Below are positions 9,846 through 18,404 of a stretch of DNA of 49,821 nt, piece by piece. Each line of letters starts with the position of its first letter. Within the stretch, counting starts at the first letter, position 1. The position numbers and the translations under genes are program-made. The notes under the pieces were generated by a model. The model was not told the origin of the DNA. It made no database searches and worked only from the letters and a program-made list of their open reading frames with translations. The stretch lies in contig JAGVAV010000019.1 in assembly GCA_020060105.1 (NCBI GenBank), positions 1-49,821 of the forward strand. Direction: 5' to 3'. The DNA comes from Candidatus Woesebacteria bacterium. GTDB taxonomy: Bacteria > Patescibacteriota > Microgenomatia > Woykebacterales > 2-01-FULL-43-14.

Positions 9846-10184
9846 TTAAGCTAGTTTTAAAAACTTCAGGATCGTTTGATCGTGCCCTAGCGATATTATC
9901 AAGCTTAGCATAATCTCCAAAGCGATTGCAAGGGAAGCGTAGAAAGCAATCCTTCTTAAATCAAAGTAAACATGAGAATAATCGTAGGCGCTGGCGTTAA
10001 GGTTTGTTTGGTTATCGGAAACAGGAATTTTGAAACTGAAACGGCTTTTTTCACTAGCTGAAGCGGGTTTTTCTTCAACGGTGACTGTCTTGATTTCGTC
10101 AAAGCCTTTTTCCTCCTCGACTTTTTTCTTTAGTTGGCGAAGTTGGCTTAGGATTTTTTGCTGCTTAGTTTTATTTTTGGCCAT
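9846..10184 (-). CDS. Hypothetical protein with basic/coiled-coil N-terminus and C-terminal TM
   Basis: MAKNKTKQQKILSQLRQLKKKVEEE ... hydrophobic C-terminus; intact ORF. Confidence 0.6.
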   Translation of the reverse strand: MAKNKTKQQKILSQLRQLKKKVEEEKGFDEIKTVTVEEKPASASEKSRFSFKIPVSDNQTNLNASAYDYSHVYFDLRRIAFYASLAIALEIMLSLIISLGHDQTILKFLKLA

Positions 10185-10430
10185 AATAGATTGCCTCTTT
10201 AAATATACTAATAGGTTCGGATCAGATTTGTCAAATCTGACGCCTTCTCATCCCTTCCGTTGCATCTTTTTGGCTTGCCTTAACCATGAAGTAAAGTTAA
10301 CGACTCCATTAATCAAATTTTGTTTCTTGAAATTTAGTGCTTAATTTTCTTAGGTTTTAAAAGTGCCGGTGGGTCAGGTATTGCGTTGCTTAATGAGAAA
10401 TGTTATTATACCGAGTAAAGGACCTACTCA

Positions 10431-10898
10431 ATGAGGGAAGAATACCTTTTAATCGTTGCTGGGGCAATTTTTCTTTGGCTAATAAGCTTAACCTTTCTTT
10501 GGTGGAAGGTGTATTCTCACTATCAAAAGTTAACGAAAAATGTTAATGCGGGTGATTTGAAGAAATTGCTTGAGGAACACTTGGTTAAACTTAAGCTAAC
10601 TTCGGATAAAGTTGAAGAGTTAACTAAACGTTGCGACATCTTCGACGAGAAAATTCCTCGTTCTATTCAAAAAGTTGGTTTAATTCGCTGCAACCCTTAC
10701 CAAGACGTGGGCGGAGACCAAAGTTTTTCCTTAGCCCTTTTAGATAAAAATGGAGATGGGGTGGTCGTGAGCGCTTTGCATAATCGAGAGGCCACCCGGA
10801 TGTACGCTAAGCCGGTGGTGAAGGGAAAAGAAGGGAAGTACACTTTTTCCCAAGAAGAAAAATCCGCCATTGAGGTGGCGGATAAAATTATAAGTTAG
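10431..10898 (+). CDS. DUF4446-like membrane-anchored protein
   Basis: N-term TM, then QKVGLIRCNPYQDVGGDQSFSLALLDKNGDGVVVSALHNREATRMYAKPV. Confidence 0.85.
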   Translation: MREEYLLIVAGAIFLWLISLTFLWWKVYSHYQKLTKNVNAGDLKKLLEEHLVKLKLTSDKVEELTKRCDIFDEKIPRSIQKVGLIRCNPYQDVGGDQSFSLALLDKNGDGVVVSALHNREATRMYAKPVVKGKEGKYTFSQEEKSAIEVADKIIS

Positions 10899-10915
10899 CT
10901 CCACGAGGAGGAAGG

Positions 10916-12070
10916 ATGTTTCGGAAAATGTTAAATAAATTAAATTACCTAAAGGAAAGGCTTGATCGGTTTTCTCGCTGGAAAAAAGGGTTGGTTTTGT
11001 CTAGTTTGATAGTTGCTTTGCTCAGCGTTGGTGCGGTTTTGGCTGTGGGGGCAAAGGCTTTGAATAAAACGGAAACGGTGGTTTCTCCGGCGATACCGGA
11101 TTCTAACTCCTTTAAATCGGTGGTGGTTTCGCCTAACGAGCCAAAAGATACGCCTAACCCAATTAATGGAGTCTTATTTACCAAAACGGAAGCGGAAAGC
11201 TGGAAGGGGAAGGTTCCTTTGGCGGTGATGATTGAAAACCTTGTTTCGGTGCGTCCTCAATCCGGGCTTTCCAAAGCGGAGGTCGTCTATGAAGCCCTAG
11301 CCGAAGGCGGGATAACGCGGTTTATGGCGATCTTTCTGGCTAACAACGCGGAACTCGGGCCAATTCGTAGCGCTCGGGCTTACTATCTTGACTGGCTTTC
11401 TGAATACGGGGCCGGTTACGCTCACTGGGGCGGGAGCCCGGAAGCAATGGATTTGATCAGGGCTTACCAAGTTAAGGATTTGGATCAGTTTAGCTTAGGG
11501 GCGCCGACTTACTGGCGAGTGAGAGATCGAGAAGCGCCTCATAACGGTTACACTAACACCGAAAAGCTTTGGGAAGCGGCGGGGAAGAAGGGTTACAATA
11601 GTTTGGCTAACTTCGACAGCTGGAAATTTAAGAAAGACGCGACAGACTCAGCTCGGCTGGCTTCGACGATCAAGATAAAATTTACCGGAAGCGCTCCTTA
11701 TGAAGTAGTTTGGAAGTACGACTCGGAAAAAAACAGCTATCTTCGAGAAAATGGCGGTCAAGCTCACTTGGATAAAACTAATGAAGAGCAGCTGAGCGCG
11801 AAAAACGTTATTGTCCAGTCAGTAACGGCGAACACTTACGATAACTATGGTCGGTTAAGAATGGACACCATCGGTGAAGGAGAATTGAAAGTCTTTCGAG
11901 ATGGAAGTCTGATCGAAGGAACCTGGAAAAAACTTTCTCGGGAAGGAAGAACCAAGTTTTACGATAAAGAAGGGAAAGAAATCGAGCTGAATCGGGGTCA
12001 GATCTGGATTGAGATTATTCCTTCCTCTCAAGGCTCAGTGAGAAACGTGGGTTTAGAATATAGCAGTTAA
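10916..12070 (+). CDS. DUF3048 (YerB-like) putative lipoprotein/secreted protein
   Basis: PLAVMIENLVSVRPQSGLSKAEVVYEALAEGGITRFMAIFL and GPIRSARAYYLDWLSEYGAGYAHWGGSPEA motifs. Confidence 0.88.
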   Translation: MFRKMLNKLNYLKERLDRFSRWKKGLVLSSLIVALLSVGAVLAVGAKALNKTETVVSPAIPDSNSFKSVVVSPNEPKDTPNPINGVLFTKTEAESWKGKVPLAVMIENLVSVRPQSGLSKAEVVYEALAEGGITRFMAIFLANNAELGPIRSARAYYLDWLSEYGAGYAHWGGSPEAMDLIRAYQVKDLDQFSLGAPTYWRVRDREAPHNGYTNTEKLWEAAGKKGYNSLANFDSWKFKKDATDSARLASTIKIKFTGSAPYEVVWKYDSEKNSYLRENGGQAHLDKTNEEQLSAKNVIVQSVTANTYDNYGRLRMDTIGEGELKVFRDGSLIEGTWKKLSREGRTKFYDKEGKEIELNRGQIWIEIIPSSQGSVRNVGLEYSS

Positions 12071-12091
12071 CGCTGCCCCAAAGGGGGTTAT

Positions 12092-12667
12092 ATGTTGACC
12101 GATTTGTTTTTATCAAAAACTAGGGTAAAGCTGCTCCAAACTTTTCTCTTTCCACCAGGAAAAATTTATTACGTTCGGGAATTGGTTCGGTTGGTTAAGG
12201 AAGAAATAAATGCCGTTCGGGCGGAACTGGCCAGGATGGAAAAACTGGGCATGGTCGATTCCGAAATGCGGGCTAACCGTAAGTACTACAGCTTTCGGAA
12301 AGATTACCTTTTTTACGATGAGCTGCTTCGATTGGTGGCCAAAACAACCGGTTTGGGCGGAAGCATTATTAAAGAAAAAATGAAGTTGGGAAAAGTTAAA
12401 TTTGCCATGCTTTCTGGGACTTTTTTCCGGGGGCGGTCGGTGGGGCCAAAGGATGTTGATCTTTTGTTAGTGGGAACAATCGTCTTGCCTCAGTTGTCCC
12501 AAATGGTTCGAAGCGCGGAAACAAAAATCGGTCGGGAGATAAACTATACCGTGATGACTGAGGAAGAATTTAATTTCCGCAAACGCCGCAACGACCCTTT
12601 CATCTTAAGCGTTTTGAATAAAAGCAAGCTGATGTTGATTGGGGATGAGGAAGAACTGCTCAAATAA
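12092..12667 (+). CDS. Winged-helix DNA-binding protein fused to a nucleotidyltransferase-like domain
   Basis: LFLSKTRVKLLQTFLFPPGKIYYVRELVRLV (wHTH) and LSGTFFRGRSVGPKDVDLLLVG (NTase-like). Confidence 0.7.
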   Translation: MLTDLFLSKTRVKLLQTFLFPPGKIYYVRELVRLVKEEINAVRAELARMEKLGMVDSEMRANRKYYSFRKDYLFYDELLRLVAKTTGLGGSIIKEKMKLGKVKFAMLSGTFFRGRSVGPKDVDLLLVGTIVLPQLSQMVRSAETKIGREINYTVMTEEEFNFRKRRNDPFILSVLNKSKLMLIGDEEELLK

Positions 12668-12759
12668 GTTTTTGATTATTTTGATTAAAGATTAAATGAA
12701 TTTTTACTCGTTAATTTTTAAGCATTAATTAGAAATCGGAATTCTGAGTTTATTATTAG

Positions 12760-13689
12760 ATGAAACTGATTCGTTATACAGGTAACCCAATTTTAACCCC
12801 TACCTCTAATTGGTGGGAAACTGCCGCCACTTTTAACCCCGGGGCAACTATTTATCAGGGAAAGGTGGTTTTGCTTTACCGGGCGATCGGCGGAGACGGC
12901 CTGTCTCGCTTTGGTTTGGCTGAAAGCGGGGACGGGTTTAATTTTCAAAGGTTTGAGGATCCGGTGCTTGAGGGGGAGCTAACGAACCCTTACGAGCGAC
13001 TGGGGGTTGAAGATCCTCGGATTGTTCAAATAGAAGAGACTTACTATATTACCTTTACCGCGGCTTCTGTTTACGAGGCTTGGGTTTACCAGCAGCAAAA
13101 ACACGCTCCTTCTTTGAGTCACCATGCTCCTTGGCGAATTCGCCCCACTCTAGTGACGACTAAGGATTTTAAAGCCTTTAAAAGGCAAGGCATCTTGCTG
13201 GAAACCGATACCAAAAATGCCACTCTTTTTCCCGAAAAGATTTCTGGCCAGTACTGCCTAGTTCATCGGATTTATCCAAACATGTACTTGACTTTCTCAC
13301 CGGCCCTAAAGGACTGGCGGGTAGGCCAAATCTTGATTAGTCCAAGAGAAGGATTTTGGGATAGTGAAAGAGTGGGGTTGGGAGCTCAGCCGATAAAGAC
13401 CGAGAAAGGCTGGTTGTTGTTTTATCACGGAACAAATAAAGACCGGGTTTATCGGCTAGGTCTTTTACTACTGGACCTGAAAGATCCGGCGAAGGTTCTT
13501 TATCGCAGCGACAGGCCAATTCTAGAGCCTCAGGAAACATATGAAAAAGAAGGCCTGACCCCAAATGTCGTTTTTACTTGCGGAGCGGTAGAAAAAGATG
13601 GGCAATATCTGGTTTATTACGGGGCGGCGGACAAAGTCATTGGCTTGGCCACGATTGGTAAAGAAAAGCTTTTAGCCTATCTCCCCTAG
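12760..13689 (+). CDS. Glycoside hydrolase family 130-like protein (beta-mannoside phosphorylase-type)
   Basis: GNPILTPTSNWWETAATFNPGA, LLYRAIGGDGLSRFGLAES, GVEDPRIV, LFYHGTNKDRVYRLG, YYGAADKVIGLA. Confidence 0.9.
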   Translation: MKLIRYTGNPILTPTSNWWETAATFNPGATIYQGKVVLLYRAIGGDGLSRFGLAESGDGFNFQRFEDPVLEGELTNPYERLGVEDPRIVQIEETYYITFTAASVYEAWVYQQQKHAPSLSHHAPWRIRPTLVTTKDFKAFKRQGILLETDTKNATLFPEKISGQYCLVHRIYPNMYLTFSPALKDWRVGQILISPREGFWDSERVGLGAQPIKTEKGWLLFYHGTNKDRVYRLGLLLLDLKDPAKVLYRSDRPILEPQETYEKEGLTPNVVFTCGAVEKDGQYLVYYGAADKVIGLATIGKEKLLAYLP

Positions 13690-13846
13690 ATATTTTCCCT
13701 GATCAACTTGCATTTACTAACTTTGAAATTATTGTCGGGGCGTATTGCCATACGTCCTACTGTCTTGACAACTCATAGCTTGTTTTCTTATGATAAATTC
13801 TAATCTGGCGCCCAAGAGGCGCTAATTTCGTAAGGAGGAGAGAGCA

Positions 13847-14644
13847 GTGGTAGATGTAATTGATATCTTCGATTACGTTGTGCCTTTCACGGTCAAGAAG
13901 ATGTCGGAGGAAGATTGTTGCCGGTTGATACTGGAGGCAGATCAGTTCGACATCGTGGACGTGTCTGCCGGAGAAGAACCCTTTGAGTACAGCGCTAGCA
14001 CCCCTACAGCCCCTTTTTATGGGCCGGGATATCTTGTCTTGAAGGCGGTGGTCGGTCAGGCGCCGATCTTTTTTCCCTTGGTTAACCAAATGGCTCTCAA
14101 GATCGCCGAAATTGACCCGCCTTTTCAGGTGATCTGTGGCAACGTTTCTGGGGGAATGACTCCGGCTTTTCTCCTGACCTTGTACCTTCACAAGCTTTAT
14201 GGGGAAAGGCCAATTTACATTTACGCTCGAGAGATGCGTAAACAACACGGCTCTAAAGAGATGCTGGTAGGATTTGAAAGGAATCCAGGCATCAAACCGG
14301 GGATGATTGCTCTGGACTTTGAAGAGTTGGTCAACCGGGCCAACACCACTTGTCACGCTGCCTTAACCTTAAGAGCAAGTGGATTGGCCTGCGATTTTGC
14401 TGCAACTTTGCTTGATTACCGGAATCCTCAAGCGATCAAACAAAGGAGGGAAATTGGGTTAAATCAAGTGAGTCTGACCACTTTACCCGTTCTTCTTGAC
14501 GTCGCTGAATCCATCGGTCGGTTTTCAAGAAGAGTGATTGAAGACTACCGAAGGTTCTTGGCCGATCCTGGCCAATGGCAGGCCGATAACGCTGGGGTAA
14601 TTGCGAAAGCAGTCGCCCGCAAAAACGCGGGAAAGAGTTCCTGA
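13847..14644 (+). CDS. Orotate phosphoribosyltransferase-like (type I PRTase fold), divergent
   Basis: GTG start after TAAGGAGGAGAG; VICGNVSGGMTPAFLLTLYL...IYIYAREMRKQHGSKEMLVGFERNPGIKPGMIALDFEELVNRANTT resembles the OPRT core; PRPP loop atypical. Confidence 0.6.
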   Translation: MVDVIDIFDYVVPFTVKKMSEEDCCRLILEADQFDIVDVSAGEEPFEYSASTPTAPFYGPGYLVLKAVVGQAPIFFPLVNQMALKIAEIDPPFQVICGNVSGGMTPAFLLTLYLHKLYGERPIYIYAREMRKQHGSKEMLVGFERNPGIKPGMIALDFEELVNRANTTCHAALTLRASGLACDFAATLLDYRNPQAIKQRREIGLNQVSLTTLPVLLDVAESIGRFSRRVIEDYRRFLADPGQWQADNAGVIAKAVARKNAGKSS

Positions 14645-14653
14645 AAGGAGAAA

Positions 14654-15400
14654 GTGATGCAAGTTCAACTCTTAAGGCCCGATGGAACGATGGAAACTTT
14701 TAACCGACCGTTACTTTGTCCGGCGTTGGACCTTCAGACCCTTGATGGCAACCTTCGGTTGGCTGAGGAAATTGCCGATCTTGCAGATGCCTTCAAGGTA
14801 AATGATGATGCAGTGGATGACGCGGGATTGGAGGCGTTAGTCAAGCCATTTGGGCAGTTTGGTCGCCCGATCTTCGTGGACATGAAGATGCTCAAGGGAA
14901 GCCGGACGATGAAGGAGCGGGCACAGGGGGCGGTAAGGCTTAACGTTGCCCTGATCAACGCCTTCGCTTTGGCTGATAAGCTTCTAGCGAAAACGACAGA
15001 GTTTCTGAAGGGTAAAGGGACCCGCCTTTTGGCCGTAACTGTTCTTACTCACCACGACGAGAATTACTGCCAAGAGTACTTCCGCCGCTCTGTCGAGGAA
15101 TCAGTCCGTTTCTTCTCTCAGAAGGCGCTCGATTTTGGCTGCGATGGTTTTATCCTGCCGGCGCCAACACTTCCCGCCGTCAAGGACTTCGATGGGATCA
15201 AAGGTACGCCGGCAATTCGACCGGTATGGTCGCAGAGGGATGCAAACGATCAAGAGCTGACTGCTACTCCTGCCGAAGCCGTTCGAATGGGCTCTAACAT
15301 CTTGATCGCCGGAAGCCCAATCGCCAAGGCACCGAATCGACGGGAGTCGGTGCTGAGATTCCTTGAGGAGATGGACAATGCTTGGGCGAAGGTAGGCTGA
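14654..15400 (+). CDS. Orotidine-5'-phosphate decarboxylase-like protein, divergent
   Basis: LCPALDLQTLDGNLRLAEEIADLADAFKVND, IFVDMKMLKGSRTM, FGCDGFILP, GTPAIRPVWSQRDANDQELTATPAEAVRMGSNILIAGSPIAKAPNRRE. Confidence 0.7.
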   Translation: MMQVQLLRPDGTMETFNRPLLCPALDLQTLDGNLRLAEEIADLADAFKVNDDAVDDAGLEALVKPFGQFGRPIFVDMKMLKGSRTMKERAQGAVRLNVALINAFALADKLLAKTTEFLKGKGTRLLAVTVLTHHDENYCQEYFRRSVEESVRFFSQKALDFGCDGFILPAPTLPAVKDFDGIKGTPAIRPVWSQRDANDQELTATPAEAVRMGSNILIAGSPIAKAPNRRESVLRFLEEMDNAWAKVG

Positions 15401-15930
15401 CTTTGTCAGCGGTTTTCGACGAGATCCCTGATTACCTAAGACTTGCCTGGGAGGCTCACCAGGTTTCTCCCAGGCAAGAGAGTGTTCGGACTAGACGACA
15501 CGATGTTCTAACACCATACTTCGTTCACCCTCAGTGGGCGTCAGCAACGGTTATGCAGGAGTGGCGGCTGCCAATAGAACTGCGTTGGATTGGCTGGAGG
15601 GTGTTGTTGCTTCACGATGTGTTAGAGGACACCACTTACCCTCTTCCTAACTGGGTGCCAGAGGAGGTGTTGAGTTTGGTGAAAGCAATGAGCTTTGAGA
15701 ACTCTCTGGCTGAGCGGGAAGAAGTGTGGGAGAGACCTCCAATCATCTGGCTCCTTAAGGCTTACGATAAAGCCTCAAACCTAATGGATGGTAGTTGGAT
15801 GGACTCACGTCCGCCCGAGTACCGGCAAAGCTATAGGCAGTTTGCCTTAGAATTGGCGGCCAGAGTAAAAGAAAGGTACGGTGATCTTAACATCGTGCGA
15901 ATTATCCATGCTCTCTGCCAACTAACTTAA
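15382..15930 (+). CDS. SpoT/MESH1-like HD-domain hydrolase
   Basis: PYFVHPQWASATVM, VLLLHDVLEDTTYP and LKAYDKASNLMD match the His / His-Asp / Asp metal ligands of (p)ppGpp hydrolase-type HD domains. Confidence 0.75.
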   Translation: MGEGRLTLSAVFDEIPDYLRLAWEAHQVSPRQESVRTRRHDVLTPYFVHPQWASATVMQEWRLPIELRWIGWRVLLLHDVLEDTTYPLPNWVPEEVLSLVKAMSFENSLAEREEVWERPPIIWLLKAYDKASNLMDGSWMDSRPPEYRQSYRQFALELAARVKERYGDLNIVRIIHALCQLT

Positions 15931-15940
15931 GCGAAGGTTC

Positions 15941-15988
15941 GCCCGCGAGGTTGATTTGCCACACAAGTCAACAGCGCGGGCTTTTTCT
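15941..15988 (+). terminator. Intrinsic terminator of the PRTase/OMPDC/HD cassette
   Basis: GCCCGCG-ag-GTTGATTT-gccacac-AAGTCAAC-ag-CGCGGGC-TTTTT long hairpin with U tract. Confidence 0.82.
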
Positions 15989-16028
15989 TGGTTGACTACT
16001 CCTCTTAAGATATGACAAAATTAGCTTA

Positions 16029-16877
16029 ATGGATAAGGTAAAACAAAAACTGATTTTTCTTAAGTTTTGGTTAAGGGAAAGATGGGGCTCTTTTAGAATT
16101 TCCCGACCGCTCATTTCCCTGCCGACTTTGCCTGATTCTTTTTTTACCCAAAGAAACGCCATTATTTACGGAGCGGCGATATTTGTTTTAGTCAATTTAG
16201 GCTGGTTTTTATTCTTTATCTTTTCCTTTTCCCCGAAACAAAGCGAGACTGAAACAACTTCTTCCTTAGAAAAAGTAGAAGATGTTTCTCTGCCGCCTCT
16301 TCCCTTTTCTCCTCAGCAGGTAAGCTTGACTCCGATCGAGAGCGGTCATATGGTCAAGTGGTTAGGGACGGGGGAGGAAGGGAAGTATTACCAAGTTTAT
16401 CGTAAAGCCCCAAAAGATGAGGGCTGGACCTTTTTAACCACCGTTGATTTGAAAGGGAATAATCAGGGTTGGTATGAGTACGAGGACTCCTCGGGTGAGG
16501 GTAGCTTTATCTACGGGGTTTCGATGGTTGACAACTATGAAAGAGAAAGCGAACTTTCCCAGACGAGCAGTCAGCAAACTGATTTCATCAGCTCCGAGGC
16601 GGCCCTAAAAGACTTGGAAGAATTACCGGAAGGGTTGTTATATGAGGGTTCTTTGGCCGGAAATGTTTCTTTTATCCCCTTGATTGAGCCGGGTGAAAAA
16701 AAACCTTACTGGGGTTTTAAGGTAGTTGATGAGGAAGCGGCTCGGATCAAAACAGGTTCCGGCCACCTAAACTGGGCTTACGTGGACGCGCGAAGTGGTG
16801 AATTTATTTGCGCCGACACTGAATTTGGTTTGGTTAACGACTCTTGTTGGAGCAAGCTGGAAAATTTAGACAAATAA
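16029..16877 (+). CDS. Membrane-anchored protein with FnIII-like extracellular region
   Basis: TM segment AAIFVLVNLGWFLFFIFSF, then MVKWLGTGEEGKYYQVYRKAPKDEGWTFLTTV...YEYEDSSGEGSFIYGVSMVDNYERES. Confidence 0.6.
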   Translation: MDKVKQKLIFLKFWLRERWGSFRISRPLISLPTLPDSFFTQRNAIIYGAAIFVLVNLGWFLFFIFSFSPKQSETETTSSLEKVEDVSLPPLPFSPQQVSLTPIESGHMVKWLGTGEEGKYYQVYRKAPKDEGWTFLTTVDLKGNNQGWYEYEDSSGEGSFIYGVSMVDNYERESELSQTSSQQTDFISSEAALKDLEELPEGLLYEGSLAGNVSFIPLIEPGEKKPYWGFKVVDEEAARIKTGSGHLNWAYVDARSGEFICADTEFGLVNDSCWSKLENLDK

Positions 16878-17027
16878 TCCGAAGCAGCATTACCCGCGAG
16901 AGTTGTACGAAATTTATTGGATCCCTCCGTCATCCCCGATATAATCGGGATGACAGTGGAGAATGCGACGGCTTTGCGGCGGATTTGACGAAGATAAAAA
17001 TTTGTCGCATAATAATAGAAGCAAAAG

Positions 17028-18353
17028 ATGAAGTACAGACGTTTGACGCTTTGGGGTATTGTCATCCTCACGATCCTGGCCCTCGTTGTTGATTGGCCCA
17101 AAGTCCCGCTAAAATTTAATATTGGCACGCTTAAAGTTGATACAGTTTTGGCTGGTCCAGACATCGACTTTAACCTTTTTGGTTGGAAAATCCGTCGAGA
17201 GCTAAACATTAAACAGGGTTTGGATCTTCAGGGTGGAACAAGGTTGGTTTTGCAGGCGGATATGGCCAGCATTGACCCGGCTCATTGGGAACAAGCCCAT
17301 GAGTCCGCTAAAGACGTTATCGAAAGAAGAGTTAACCTTTGGGGGGCGAATGAACCTCTGGTTCAAACTTCTAAGGTAGGGGAAGATTACCGAGTGGTTG
17401 TTGAACTGCCGGGAGTAAAAAATGTTGAAGAGGCGAAGGACTTGATCGGCCAGACGGCCAAATTAGAGTTTCGAGAATTTACCGACGCTTCGGCCGCCGC
17501 CTCTCCTTATAACTTTCCGACCTTAGAGAATACTCAGTCCGTTGGGTTAACAGGTAAGGATCTTAAGCGGGCGCAAGCCGATTTTAACCGTGAAACCAGC
17601 GAACCGGTGGTAGCTTTTGAAATGACCTCTGAAGGCGGTTCGAAGATGGGTGAAGTGACCAAGAGACTGGTGGGTAAGCCTCTGGCTATCTTTTTAGATG
17701 ATCAGCCAGTCAGTTGGCCGACGGTGAGGGAGACTATCACTAATGAAGGAATAATTTCTGGTAATTTCACTGTTGAAGAGGCTAAAAAACTGTCAGTTCA
17801 ATTAAACGCCGGAGCCTTGCCGGTGCCGGTCCAAGTCGTCGAAGAAAGGACGGTGGGAGCAACTTTGGGCCAGGAGTCAGTCAACAAGAGTATTTTTGCC
17901 GGGGCGGTTGGTCTAGTCATCATCGTTCTCTTTATGATCCTATACTACCGCTTGCCTGGAATAATCGCAGCCGGCGCTTTAATAATTTACTCGCTTTTGG
18001 TCTTGGCGATATTTAAACTCATCCCCGTGACCCTAACTTTGGCGGGAATTGCCGGGTTTATTCTTTCTATCGGTATGGCGGTGGACGCTAATATTTTGAT
18101 TTTTGAACGGATGAGAGAAGAATTAAGAGCGAATAAGCCAAGATGGATGGCGATTGAAATTGGTTTTTCCCGAGCCTGGAGTTCGATTCGAGATTCTAAC
18201 ATCGCTTCTTTAATTACTTGTGGAATTCTTTATTGGTTTGGGACGGGGATTGTTCGCAACTTTGCTTTAACCCTAGCGATTGGAATTTTAGTCTCGATGT
18301 TTAGCGCGATTATCGTGACAAAAAATTTCTTACGATTGATTTATAAAAAATAA
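17028..18353 (+). CDS. secD: Protein translocase subunit SecD
   Basis: LNIKQGLDLQGGTRLVLQAD, VVELPGVKNVEEAKDLIGQTAKLEFREF, SIGMAVDANILIFERMREE. Confidence 0.96.
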   Translation: MKYRRLTLWGIVILTILALVVDWPKVPLKFNIGTLKVDTVLAGPDIDFNLFGWKIRRELNIKQGLDLQGGTRLVLQADMASIDPAHWEQAHESAKDVIERRVNLWGANEPLVQTSKVGEDYRVVVELPGVKNVEEAKDLIGQTAKLEFREFTDASAAASPYNFPTLENTQSVGLTGKDLKRAQADFNRETSEPVVAFEMTSEGGSKMGEVTKRLVGKPLAIFLDDQPVSWPTVRETITNEGIISGNFTVEEAKKLSVQLNAGALPVPVQVVEERTVGATLGQESVNKSIFAGAVGLVIIVLFMILYYRLPGIIAAGALIIYSLLVLAIFKLIPVTLTLAGIAGFILSIGMAVDANILIFERMREELRANKPRWMAIEIGFSRAWSSIRDSNIASLITCGILYWFGTGIVRNFALTLAIGILVSMFSAIIVTKNFLRLIYKK

Positions 18354-18383
18354 TATCAAAGATCAAAATAGTATCTTTGATAT
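18353..18383. repeat. Perfect 11-bp stem-loop downstream of secD
   Basis: ATATCAAAGAT-caaaatagt-ATCTTTGATAT. Confidence 0.75.
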
Positions 18384-18404
18384 TTAATATTTGATTTTTA
18401 TGTC

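Noticed and set aside
13757-14356. Minus-strand 199-aa ORF
   Set aside because: Antisense to the OPRT-like gene, which has a strong SD and recognisable fold motifs.
16928-16960. CATCCCCGATATAATCGGGATGACA palindrome and the GGGAATGACAAC motif near 20779
   Set aside because: Short, and a possible minor repeat or terminator relic. There is not enough similarity between the two for me to call a family.
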